Origin: Bromus sterilis
Lineage: Eukaryota > Streptophyta > Magnoliopsida > Poales > Poaceae
Length of the DNA stretch: 64,000 nucleotides
Direction: 5' to 3'
Assembly: GCA_950022295.1 (NCBI GenBank)
Contig: OX465598.1
Location: forward strand, 97,006,001-97,070,000
Shown here: positions 44,789 through 55,779 of the stretch, one piece after another
Layout: the number at the start of each line of letters is the position of its first letter
Numbering within the stretch: the stretch's first letter is position 1
The notes under the pieces: model-generated
Database searches by the model: none
The model's input: the letters and a program-made list of their open reading frames with translations, nothing else
Told to the model about the DNA's origin: nothing
Position numbers and translations under genes: made by a program

Positions 44789-45051
44789 AGGGTCTTCTCC
44801 ATGAGGTTACAGTTGGAGCCAAACTCTGCGGAGCAGCGACGGGAAGCCTGTCGACGAATACTCGTACTCAAAGGGGTATGGAATAGGTGCCATCTACACT
44901 CACAAGGTTATCCATTAGTAACAATAACCAATACGTCTGTATGCATGCCAAGAAATCATCCAATGCATCAATCAAAGAGCACAAGACAAGCAAGACTCTA
45001 GACTAGCGTTGATCTAGTGCTCGCGAACTCGCGTGTCCTACAGTCAACGCG

Positions 45052-45063
45052 GCTCTGATACCA
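45052..45063 (-). other. Primer-binding site of element B (initiator tRNA-Met)
   Basis: GCTCTGATACCA on the plus strand lies 5 bp from the LTR edge at 45069. Confidence 0.92.
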
Positions 45064-45652
45064 ATCGTTGTGGCACCCCGGCTCAGAGCAACCGGTTTAC
45101 CTCACATTGCCAGCCCAGAGATCATGTCTTCTGGCAATGCACAACATATTGGTACAGAAACAACCACTTTATTAATAATTATACACGTACATAGGTTCGG
45201 GATACAAATGGCTACGAGGCATGGCGGCACATCTCGTGCGACAACAATACCTACATTACTTATGTTACATCTCAGGGCCTCGATACGAGCGACAAGATAT
45301 TCTGCGGCAATGGAACAACGGTGTGATGGAGCTCCACTCCATGGGGACACTGCTGGGATACGGACTAGTTCGCGAAGTACGGCACAACAGAGTCTTCATG
45401 CTCAGCTTCTCCTGCATCTGGCATGACACGCCAGGTCAGTACATCAAATGTACTTGCAAGCTAACAACAGCCATGTCATCAGGGTGAACAATATCAACAA
45501 GGCAAGCATAACATTCAACATAAATTCTTAGTTAGGATTATTTCATTACCAACCATCCATGATCATCGCATGACCATGAAGCTTACCTCCGAGTCCGCCC
45601 TGACTCAGCATCCGGGTCATCGCATGACCTTCCAACTATACCGGTCATCGCA

Positions 45653-45657
45653 TGACC
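45653..45657. repeat. TSD of solo LTR F (left copy, TGACC)
   Basis: It matches TGACC at 49607-49611. The uninterrupted sequence is seen in the left LTR at 7242-7246. Confidence 0.92.
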
Positions 45658-48600
45658 TGTCGGGACCCGGGGTTAGCGTATGTAATTCCAGTCACGATAT
45701 AATCACATGGAGAGCCGAGAACCGTACCCACTTGTCTAAGCAGACAAGGCCAAGCACAGAATGTTCTCGGTAAGCATCGAACGTGAGGGGCATCCCATTC
45801 AGGCCGGATGATCAACTGAGATGGGTCCTCAACGTCCGCTCACAAGTCTAAATGCTTATGGGTGGTGAATCCCATACTCATAGACAAGTCGCCTCAACCA
45901 TGTTATCGATTGGATCCTAACTCTTACATAAACTTACTCCAGCCCGATCACTTAGTCGGGGTCTAGGGCGGGCTCGATCATACAACAAAGTGTGCACATG
46001 ACAGAGTCACGAGCAATCGCGTCGCCATGCCCCAAGCTGCGCACATCTAAGGGCCACTTGGTATATAAAAGACCGCCAGCCAAATCACAACTAAGGTCTC
46101 GAAAACCCATACTAAGACATGCATGTTATAAACATACACGCAGCACACATGCCTAGTATGAACAGCAGGTATCATCACATAACTCTACAAAGTACTCTTT
46201 ATTGATATACACATAGAGCATACAAAGATCACATGTCTGTGATCAACATTACATCAATACAACGGAAGCAAATTAGGTCTGAGTACAGACAAGTTTAACA
46301 AATGGCTTAGAGAAGCCTTGTAAAACAAACATGCCCTTCCACGAGGGACCAGACTGCTGTCTGGGACTATGCTAACTTAGTCAACGTCGAGCTTCACGAA
46401 AGTGACTCCATCGGGGTCCGGGTTCTATCTAAAACATAGAATAAGCAAACGTGAGTACAAAGTCGTACTCAGCAAGACTTACATCAGAACTACACTACTC
46501 ATGCTCAAGTATCAAGGTAAAGGAGGTGGGGTTTCATCAAGCAGAAGTGCCAGCTTTGACTTGGCTAATCCTGAACTACGAGTACCAGAATTGAGATAAG
46601 AAGCGTACACAAGTCCACTATCCAAGTCTCCAACCAATACACCACTATAGTTACTTTCTCGACTTCCCCACGAGGAGGCACACCATAGCACTCACGCTTA
46701 TCTTGCGAGTTTTAAAAGTATCCATTCAAGTTGTCTAATAATCAGGTACAGGTTCCAAGTAGTCCTTAACCGTGGACGCGGCTATTCGAATAGTTTTGTT
46801 AACCTTGCAAGGGTGTAAGCTACACACACATGACCATCGGTTACCGCCAGGTCTCGCCACCGTTCAAGAGGTGACAGCGAGGATGTTCACCACGACACTT
46901 CGCTCACAACCTGTCTATTCCAGGAGTCGACTATCTGAGTTTGCCTCCGCTCGAGAGCCCGGCCGGATCAACGAAACGGACTCAAACAATGTAAGTGACC
47001 GAGACGCCACCTCTGGAAGATGGTTTTCCTGCCTCACAGCCGCACCCACATATCTATATGATGCAACCATTTCCTTCGTTCTTTTTCTATGCACATGTCA
47101 AATGGAAAGCCCGAACTAATGTGACTCCTGGACGTCGACACGGATCAAGGTACTAGGCCGAGAGGGGTCAGTGAGCCCAATGTGTGGTTGTACTCTTTGT
47201 CTTGGATTACCATATAAGAACTCGATGCTTAAGGCGGTGTTCAACGAGACAACCCACTGTGTACTCCTACACAGCCTCTCATTGTTCACCTTGTATTAGG
47301 GTGGATTCACCGACACAGTTTTCACTTTCATCAACACCATGTTCACTAACATCCCGACTCACATCAAAAGCAACCTCACTTTAACACTAAGCATGCAATA
47401 AGCTGTAACAGTTGCAGGGGCCACATGATATCAAACAACTCCTATGTCAGCTAGGATTGTGGTTTGCTTACTACTGTGACAAGATGATAGGTCATGCAAA
47501 GGATATGGGTTCAACTATGCGGTAGAATCGATACAAGATGATCTCCTAAACATGCATAAGCGAGACTGAGAGGGAATTGAGATTTTATAGACATGATCAA
47601 TGGGGTTTGCTTGCCTTGCTGACGATACACGGGTCTTAAAGGTGGTCTTCTTCTTTGGGGGTGATTACCGTCTCGTAAAAGCTGGTATCGGAAACAATCA
47701 TCAACAAGGGGGGACAACGTCGGAAGTAAAATGCACAAGCACATGATATTGTTGTCCATGATGTGAATGGTGCTGGTTTGTGGTACATTTGATTTAAATG
47801 AAGTGTATTGCATTTGAAATGCAAATTCAAACTCCATATATGAATTTCAATTTAACCAAATTGCATTTGAAAATGTTTGATCATTTGAAAACATGTGATC
47901 ATGTGGTTGATATGCTTCTGAATTTCAGGTGATCATGTTTGCATTGTAATGGTTAAAATTTGAATTGCATTTGAATTAAATTTGAATTAATTCCATTTAA
48001 GCCAAATAGCAAAAGCTACTGGTCCCATTTTAAAATCAACTCAAACATGGTTGAAAGTTGCATATTTGGATAGAGAATTTTATGCTGATCATTTTTCATA
48101 TATTATTTGTCCAATTTGGAGTTCATATGAATTTTCTATGAATTTCCAAAGTTTATATGATTTTCTGTGATTTCTGTAATTCTTTTAATTCATTTCTATT
48201 TTTCTGGAATTTGATTTATTGCATCAGCATGATGCAATGCTGACATCAGTGGGAGGGCTGACATGTGGGTCCAGGGTGTCAGCCTCAGGGGGTTAATCCC
48301 CTCTCTGTTAACTTAACAGAGGGGTTATTAGGGTTGGGGGCCCCACCTGTCAGTGGGTGCGGGTGGGTTAGTGGGTCATTAGGACCTAATCGGCCGGCGG
48401 CTAGCCGGCGGCATCCACGGAACATGGCGGAGGAACGCCGGAGTGGCTTCCTGGCCACGGGATGGTACGCGGAGGGCACCGGAGTGCTCCCCGTGCTCGC
48501 CCGCTTCACCCAGAACCCACGGGGGGGCTCGGGGGTGACCGGAGCCTCGCCGGCGTCTACAAGGCGCGGCGGCCGTGGCTCGGCTTTGGTGGCGCAGTGC

Positions 48601-49606
48601 TATGGTGGACGGGGAGGAGCTGGGAGAGAGGGGAAACGGGCGCGAGCTCACCCTGGAGCGGATGCCGTTGACTGCTACGGCGGGGAGGCACCGGAGGCAG
48701 CGTATTGCTCGCCGGAGTTCCTCGGTGGCCGGCGGCGTCTCGGTGAAGAAGGCGACGTCTCCAAAGGTTCCCGGCTCGATTGATGGATCGAATCGGCGAA
48801 GCTCTCCACGACGGTTCTGCTAGACAGCTTGAGGCGACGGATGGGGCACGGTGGCCGTGCTTGCGTGCGACGGCGGCGACGACGTGCTCTCTGGTGGCCG
48901 TGAAATCCAACGAGAGAGAGAGCGAGAGGAAACAGAGAGAGAGGGAAGGATATGGGGGCGTCCAGGGGAGGCTTCTGGACGCGCAGATGGCGTCGAGGAG
49001 GCTGCTGCGTGGCGCCGACGGCCACGGCGGCCACGGCATGCCGGGCACGCAGCTGTGTGCTCGTGCCCGGGGGAAGACGACAACGGAGGAGGCGGCTGGG
49101 CTGGGCCAGGCCGAGGTAGGTGGGCCTGTGGGGTGGGCTGGGTTTTTCCTTTTTTCTTTTCTTCTGTTATTTCTTTCTGTTTTCCTTTTCTGTTATTTGT
49201 TTTGCCCCAAATAAAAATAGCAGAGCATTTTTAAAAATCATGAAAACTTTTATGTGGGCTTATAACATATATAGCTAGCCACTCATAAGTTTTGGTGACT
49301 TTTGAAATTCAAACAATTTGAATTTAAATTCAAATTGGAGTTAAATTTAATTTCCAATGCACCTTTTGAATTTTTGAATATTCCATGGGCATGGGAAAAT
49401 CCCCAAACCACTTTTGCAATGATCAGCAACAATTCTAGGAATTTTCCAAACATTCAAATGATTTTTGGAAAAAGATTTTTATCCGGCCATTTGATTTAAT
49501 TTCTCAGGGCTTTTCTTTTCCCCATTTTTGAATTTATTTTGGAATTTTTGCATGATGCAAAAGGGCACAAACAAACCTAGCACTTACCCTAGTTGGGGTT
49601 CTGACA
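45658..49606 (-). mobile_element. Element F: solo LTR of the element C family
   Basis: It starts TGTCGGGACCCGGGG, ends GTTCTGACA and is 3.95 kb long, clearly related to but more diverged than the element C LTRs. It has TSDs on both sides and no internal region, so it is the product of LTR-LTR recombination. It inserted directly after a GGTCATCGCATGACC motif of B's LTR. Its G+C-rich part (about 48400-49130) gives long spurious open frames on both strands. Confidence 0.92.
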
Positions 49607-49611
49607 TGACC
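49607..49611. repeat. TSD of solo LTR F (right copy, TGACC)
   Basis: It matches 45653-45657. Confidence 0.92.
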
Positions 49612-51263
49612 ACAAGTTAACTTCATCGTTTTACCGGTTGTGTGTTGACCCATAGTGTGACCTAGTACGAACTGTGTCCAATACCGTGGACTCGGCTATT
49701 CGAATAGATTTGAAACACTCTGCAGAGGTTGTGCACTTTACCCACACCATGGAGCTCCTTGCCCAAGGACTAGGACTAATCCAACGAAACTTGACTACCG
49801 CGTAAACCTTCTACGGTACCACCGACATCGCATGTCTTGGGTATCCCAGTGTCCTCCAGACACAGGGATCTAGGGGAGCACCAGGGACGGTTGGCCACCT
49901 TGGCGATCTCACGGAGGGGCTCCGGTGAGGACCGAGGCCTGGGGCCTCCATGGCAGGGTTTGCTAGGCTGGGTGATCAATTGGAGTTCAGTGGGTGTGAT
50001 TGCGATGTTTAGAAGCGAGGAGGGGCTCGGGTTTTATAGGTGTCCACGAGATTCCGACGAGGATGCCGCCAGGCAGAAGAAATTGAAGCAGTGCTCGGAG
50101 TGGATGAACTCGGGCTATTCCCGGCGGGTCTAGGAGGTTCTTGAGCTGAGTTGGCGCGCGTGCGAGCAGCTCCCGGGGCTCTGCATCGACGGGGCGACGG
50201 GTCGCATCGGAAAAGCTCTCTGCGGCGACCCTGTGACAGCGAGCTGTCAAGTCATCGGCTTTGCTCAGGACAGATGTCAAGTCATCGTGCGGTGAAGCTG
50301 GTGACAAGCAGAAGTGGACGCGGGCAACGCGGAGGCGTGGGGAGCACAGTGGAGGCCGCGTGTGCTCTCTGGATGAACAGTGGCAGCGGCGATGAGCTCT
50401 CCGGCAGGCGGCGCAACTTTGGGCGGGGACATGTGGCGCACGGGGGAGCTAGAGGAGCTACGGACGTGCGGCCGCGGCCACGGGCTCGCCGGGCGAGGCG
50501 TGCCCCTGATGGCGACGTCTCGGCCACGGCCAGAGCACGCCTTTGATAGGTAGTGAGCGTGCTCACCCTGTGCACGCGTGCACTGGGTGCAGCCACTACT
50601 CGCCAAGCGTGTCTGAGGCACACATGCAACGTCCAGAAGCACATCTAGGGGCTTCGAGGCACTGGGAAGGTCTCATGTGGATGCTAGCTTAAAAAACAAG
50701 TTTCTGCAAGAAACTTTGGGATTTTGTGGAGGCTAAATGGCTGGGAGTTTTGGGATGAAATTTGGTGTGCATGCAAGGTTTAGGAAGGTGCCCAAGTGGT
50801 AAAATTCTCAGAGCCAATTGACCAATGTGCAGGGTACTTCATTCACAAAGTGCTCCTCTGTCTAGAAATGGAAATGAATTTTAAGAGGGGAAATGTTGTA
50901 CTGAACTTGTTGATATTTTTCCATAGAACCATGAGGCATGATCCTAGAGTTCAGCACAAAAAGTTTCAAAGCAATTGGACAACCAAAAGAGGTGATGGCT
51001 TCAAAAACAAGGGGGAAAATGCTTATTCCTTTGATGAAAAAGGAATATCTTGAGAAATAAAAATGTGGCAAGGGAGTGGGTGATCAAAGCTTGATCTAGG
51101 ACATGAGGGAGAAAGGTTTGGAGGTCACTTGGACTAGGGAAAAATTTAGGTCCAAGTGATCAAGTACAAAAGAGTTGCAAATCATCAGGCAAATGAAATC
51201 CAATTCTTCAGAAATTAGCAAAAAGATTTTGCAAATAAAAGGGCCAAAAACCAGGATGTTATA

Positions 51264-51751
51264 GGAGACTCGCCTAGGCAGGTAGAAGTTCTTCGGAGAG
51301 GAATCGACCATTGTGATTACCCCTGTTCAGTTTGTGAGGGTTTGGTGGCCACCTTTAAGGTCAACCGGTAGTGGTTGGGAATTGCATTCGTGGTGATATC
51401 TCAAGGGGAATAGGGTGAGCCTTCGTGGCGTTGGTGTGTCTTCGTGGTAACACCCACTCTCTCCAAACGGTGAGTACCTTCCCTCCAAGTAAGTGAACAT
51501 CAGGATACATCGTCGTCTTCGCGTCATTCGGTTATCCTTACCCTTTCCCCTTATTACTTGCACTACCTTGTTGTTTATCCCTCACTTACTACTTTATATT
51601 GTGCTTGTTGTCTACTTTACTTTAGCTAGTTCATCCTTGCATTTGTTAGTCTCATCTTTATCTTCCGCACTATTGCCTAAAATTGCTAAGTAGTGATAAA
51701 ATTTGTAATTGAACTTATTCACCCCCCTCTAGGTCTATATCGATCCTTTCA
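51264..51751 (+). mobile_element. Truncated copia-type LTR remnant
   Basis: The sequence reads like the 3' part of a plant copia LTR: a TTCGTGGTAACACCCACTC block, a pyrimidine-rich tail and the end block CACCCCCCTCTAGGT ... GATCCTTTCA. A TGGTATCAGAGC primer site should follow but is absent, so this is a truncated or solo fragment. It is the sequence into which element B inserted. Identification is from memory of similar LTR ends. Confidence 0.45.
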
Positions 51752-51770
51752 ACAAGTCGATTGGAGTCGG

Positions 51771-52452
51771 GATCCACTACTGCCGATTACATCTGTAGGA
51801 AACTATCTCACACTAGCCCTACCCTGCGCCACCGTGTCCACAAGGTCCGTCGTCTCCCACGCACGACACTCCTGGTCGATCTACGTCAGTACAGTCCATA
51901 CAGATGGGGCACTCCGACAAACACGAGGATGGCTAAGTCACGTAGGCCCTTGCCATGGAGAGTGGAATCCACCCGAGAGCTGCACCAGCCCAATAGTGTG
52001 TCTTGAATCACCGGCATCCAATCCCTCTTGCGTGCCCACGTGGGAACCTCCCACCAAATTTGTCGGGTGAAGACACTGGAGATTAGGATGTGAACGATCG
52101 TCTCAGACTCCTATTCGCAGAAGGGGCAGCTTGCCTGATGCGACAACCCCCGCCTAGCCAACCGGTCATACGTCCAACATCTATACCGTAACGCCAGCCA
52201 AACCAAGAATCTACATGTCAAAGGTGCCTACGAATGCCATGTGAATCCACTGTTTTTTCATCTTGCTTTTTTGCGTTCATCAAGGAATGAAATAGTAAGC
52301 CTCTGAAGCCCCACCTATTGTCATCTAGTACGGGAGACGGTGATAAGGATTTTGGAAAGCGCTTTTGCATGATTGTCGGATCTTGTTGATGGTGGATGCG
52401 AACGACTACTTCTTACCTTACGTAGACCACCTCCTCGTCACCATGAGTAACC
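51771..52452 (-). pseudogene. LINE reverse-transcriptase C-terminal zinc-binding fragment, copy 1
   Basis: The minus strand encodes the zf-RVT type region that follows LINE reverse transcriptases: RYRCWTYDRLARRG, then CPFCE with an in-frame stop, then ETIVHILISSVFTRQIWWEV. Downstream are a tryptophan-rich block and a degraded tail. Stops and frame changes make it non-functional. No poly(A) tail or LINE RT core is visible. Confidence 0.65.
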
Positions 52453-52939
52453 GCGTATACTCTTTCACTACTCTGGATATCATACTATCGTTTCTGTTAG
52501 GATTACTATTTGGTTTACTTTTAGTAGCAATCGATATGGATGTGATGCTTGTTTTCTATTATCTCAATTGTATGACTAGGATATTACTTCTATTATGTTT
52601 AATACTTTTTATCTACTCTTTATTGGATTAAATACGACTGTATGAGATAATGACAAAATATTCAATAATGACTTTGAATGGGACATAGTGAGCGAACACA
52701 TACGTGACACCGAATCCAAACACCCACAAACCTGCCTTCGGTTTGGGAGATTTCAAACACTTGAACGCATCAGTTCTATGACCTCAGGACCTTCTGTCTT
52801 TTCCTTTTTATCTCTATTTGAATTTCTCGTTCACTTCTACCAGTGCGCATACATATGTTGATTGAGCGCAAATAGAGCAGTCAATTGCAATCATATCCAA
52901 ATCCAAAACGCAAAGAATTAGATTTGGTACAGAGAGAAG
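52453..52939. other. Unassigned A+T-rich spacer between LINE fragments
   Basis: I recognise nothing here. An 88-codon plus-strand frame overlapping its start is hydrophobic but has no family resemblance. Confidence 0.4.
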
Positions 52940-53640
52940 GATCCACTATTGCCGATTACAATTGCAGGCAACTATCTCACACTAGCCCTACCCTGCACCA
53001 CCGTGTTCTCATGTAGTGGAGGCTTAATTAGGTCTGCCGTCTCCCACACACAACACTCCTGGTCGATCCACGTCAGTACAGTCCGTACAAATGGGGGCAC
53101 TCCGTCAAACACGAGGATGGCTAAGGCGCGTAGGCCCTTACGACGGCGAGTGGAATCCACCCGAGAGCTGCACCAGCCAAGTAGTGTGTCTTGAATGCCT
53201 GACATCCAATACCCATTGACTTCCCACGTGAGAACCTCCCACCAAATTTGTCAGGTGAAGACACTAGAGATTAGGATGTGATCGATCGTCTCAGAATACT
53301 GTTCGCAGAAGGGGCAGCTTGCCTTATGCGGTATACCCCGCCTAGCCAACCGGTCTAACGTCCAACATCTATCCGACAACGCCAGCCAAACAAAGAATCT
53401 GCATGTCAAAGGTTCCTTCGAATGCCATGTGAATCTTCTGCTTTTTCATCTCACTTATTCGCTTTCACGGAGGAATAAAACAGTAAGCCTCTGAAGCCAC
53501 ACCTATTGTCATCCAGTACAGGAGACAGTGACAAGATTTTTGGAAAGCACTTTAGCATGGTTGTAGGATCTTGTTCATGGTGGATGTGAACGCCGACTTC
53601 TTCCCCTACGTAGACCACCTCCTCCTCACCATGAGTAACC
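52940..53640 (-). pseudogene. LINE reverse-transcriptase C-terminal zinc-binding fragment, copy 2
   Basis: A diverged direct repeat of copy 1 (same order, starting ATCCACTA and ending GAGTAACC). The minus-strand frame 52972-53205 (MSGIQDTLLGWCSSRVD ...) covers the region after the zinc-binding motif. The two copies share end points, which suggests a segmental duplication rather than two insertions. Element G sits exactly at the end of this copy. Confidence 0.65.
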
Positions 53641-53641
53641 T

Positions 53642-54093
53642 TGACGAGGGGGTGACCCCACGACTCTTACAGATGAGGGTACCAGGTGCGTATCAAGCTA
53701 GAGGGCCCGTTGGAGGCCTTAATTGGCCCACACCTGGCCCACTCGAGGCAACCTCCATAAGGAGTCCTCGACGATCATGGAAACCGCGACTTCGCGTCCA
53801 AGACTGGAGATAGATTAGAAAACCCTCTCTGTAAACCTAGACGGACTCCTTGCGACCCAGCCTAGTATATAAAGGCTGGGAGAGGGGATGTCTAGGGCAT
53901 GGAATATTCTAGTAAACAACATCGGTCCTGAGCGATCTCGCCTCGACCTCCACTGTAATCGGATCCATCATAATACAATTGAGAAGGAAGTACTTTCTCC
54001 TGTTAGACGACGAGTATCGCCAACCTGCACATGTCCTCCATGATCTAACCCAGGGTTCCTAACCAAGGGATTTTCCAAGGTCAATCATCATCA
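53642..54093 (+). repeat. 5' LTR of element G
   Basis: It runs from TGACGAGGGGGTGACC to AATCATCATCA just before the primer site. The left edge is set by the end of the LINE duplication at 53640. TATATAAAG lies at 53866-53874. AACCT (53637-53641) is the candidate target duplication. Confidence 0.75.
53866..53874 (+). promoter_or_regulatory. TATA box of G LTR
   Basis: TATATAAAG lies about 225 bp into the LTR, with a G+C-rich flank downstream, as expected for an LTR promoter. Confidence 0.7.
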
Positions 54094-54095
54094 AT

Positions 54096-54113
54096 TGGCG
54101 CCGACCGTGGGGA
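54096..54113 (+). other. Primer-binding site of element G (tRNA-Lys-like)
   Basis: TGGCGCCGACCGTGGGGA lies 2 bp after the LTR. It matches the complement of tRNA-Lys(CUU) 3' end with one mismatch in the first 16 bases, as I recall that tRNA. Confidence 0.75.
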
Positions 54114-54940
54114 AGACACAATTTGGAATCACGATCTCGGCGGTCCCGTCATCAGCAAATCACAACTCGAAAACTCGAGCAAGATCCAATCCACTCGAAG
54201 AAATCAAGTTCATTGCAAGCCTCTCCATCGCGCCTCCAAGATCGCTCGGCAGACGACTGTGCCAAGAACAATTTCTCGGCGATTACCAAAGTCGTGCCCA
54301 GCGAATAAAACCTCGACAACGTAGAAGGAAAACACAGGCTGCACCCACCGGGCCAATCGTGGAGCCAGAGTAAGAAGTCCAAATCGAAGTCCCACTCGAG
54401 GAATCGCCACCCGGCGCAGCAGCACCGACAACCACCCGAGCACCCGCCGCCACCCGAGCGGACGACGAAGGCTACGAAACCCAATCTAGCGAGTACTACG
54501 ACCCCGACCGAAGACCAGACAAATTCGACAAGATGATCCGGAACCACTCAATCAATGACAGAATCGAGCTGGATCAAAGATTCCACTCCCGTTCAGAAGA
54601 CCACTCGCAATCCTTCCGCATCGCAAGAAGAAGAAGGCACGCCGGCTCCAGAAAACTCACAACCCAAGTGCAGTTGGATGGGCCTTGCACAATCCACTGT
54701 TTCGAAGATGATTGGGGACGCATCAGATCAAGCCACACCTTGAGGAGATGTCGCTTGTTCAACGAATTCTCCGACAGGCTCAAGAAAGAGAAGCAACGCA
54801 AAGCCAAACGGGCTCGAGAGACAGCGGAGCCGCCAACGGACAACTCAGAAGAGCAGTACCCACCGTCCCAAGGACGGGTCTGCATGATCCAAGAAGGTCG
54901 ACCGTCAAAGGAAAAACAGGAGGCACACACCTAGCAAGAT
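54114..54940 (+). pseudogene. Element G gag remnant (core missing)
   Basis: The distance from primer site to protease is only about 1 kb, too short for a full gag. A basic N-terminal stretch is open to 54373. A C-terminal part (54533-54934) carries a Cys-His pattern (CTIHCFEDD ... SHTLRRCRLF), like the post-core region of Tat-type gag, then a lysine-rich helix. The central retrotransposon gag domain is absent, and frames change between the pieces. Confidence 0.55.
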
Positions 54941-55069
54941 CAAGCAGCCGATGAACAATTGACAGAAGAAACCTACCAGCTATACGGCTCAGAAACCAAC
55001 ATCACCTTCTTGCAAGATGACCATTTGCCTGCAATTCCGAGTCCAGGGCACGCTCCATTGGTTCTCGAA

Positions 55070-55579
55070 GCTTAGATTGGTGGTTACGACATGGACATAG
55101 TATTCATGGACGGGGGCAGCAGCGTAAACATCATCTTCACCAGCACCTTGGGAAAGATGTCAATTCCTTGATCAGTATGGAAAAACTCAGGCGTCACTAT
55201 CTACGGCGTAGTGCAAGGAGAAGCAGCCTCCTCCCTGAGATCAATCGAGCTCGACGTAATTTTTGGCAGCAAGGGAAACTTCGCAAGAAAAGTCCTCGAG
55301 TTTGAAGTACTCGACTGGGAGTCCCAATACCACGCCATACTTGGACGACCCGTGTTCGCACAATTCATAGCAGTCCCACACTACGCATACCTCAAACTCA
55401 AGATGCCCGGGCCCTCCGGAGTCATCACGGTTAATGGAAACTTCGTCAAATTAGATCAATGTGACCGAGACTTCCATCAGGTCTCCGACACGTTTGGACC
55501 ACACCAACAGATCGAAGAGATAGCCATGGTGGTAGACAAGAGCGTCTTTCTGCTAGCAAGCAAAAGCGATAAAAAATAA
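55070..55579 (+). pseudogene. pro: Element G aspartic protease
   Basis: The active-site strand reads VFMDGGSSVNIIF at about 55100-55135, with the catalytic aspartate at 55109-55111. An in-frame stop follows near 55170. The frame then continues (55211-55579) with the FEVLDWESQYHAILGRPVFAQF region, followed by VPHYAYLKLKMPGPSGVITV, a segment typical of plant Tat and related elements. It ends at a stop before a short spacer into the RT region. Confidence 0.8.
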
Positions 55580-55774
55580 TTCACTCACGATTTTAGCATC
55601 GACAGCGACACATCAACTCATCAGTTGCCCCCGACCAAACCAGCTAAGACGGTTCAAATCTACGCCCACCTACCAGAAGACTAAGCAATAGCCCTCATGG
55701 TTTTCCTCCGCGATGAGTGGAAAAGTTTCACCGGTGTCCAGCCAACATGCCCGGAATACCCCGGGAGTACGCAG
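55580..55774 (+). other. Protease-RT linker of element G
   Basis: Degenerate linker between protease and RT, with stops. The stretch just before the H insertion (ending GTACGCAGAGCAC) joins the coding sequence at 57426 once H is disregarded. Confidence 0.5.
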
Positions 55775-55779
55775 AGCAC
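55775..55779. repeat. TSD of solo LTR H (left copy, AGCAC)
   Basis: It matches AGCAC at 57421-57425. Confidence 0.9.

Larger units (their letters stand above)
45069..51263 (-). mobile_element. 5' LTR of element B (right copy), split by solo LTR F and internally deleted
   Basis: The LTR occupies 45069-45657 and 49612-51263. It starts TGTGGCACCCCGGC. Its outer end reads GATGTTATA where the left copy reads GATGTCACA, two C-to-T changes. Relative to the left LTR it lacks the 1290 bp equivalent to 7499-8788, with the junction at 49865 showing a 2-bp overlap (AC). The flank GGAGA (51264-51268) is the candidate B duplication. The partner lies left of the window. Confidence 0.88.

Noticed and set aside
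48265..49234. Frames in solo LTR F resembling a host gene
   Set aside because: The region is the G+C-rich leader of the C-family LTR and frames overlap on both strands.
52365..52631. Hydrophobic 88-codon plus-strand frame as a host gene
   Set aside because: It crosses the end of a LINE fragment into A+T-rich spacer and has no start context or homologue that I recognise.
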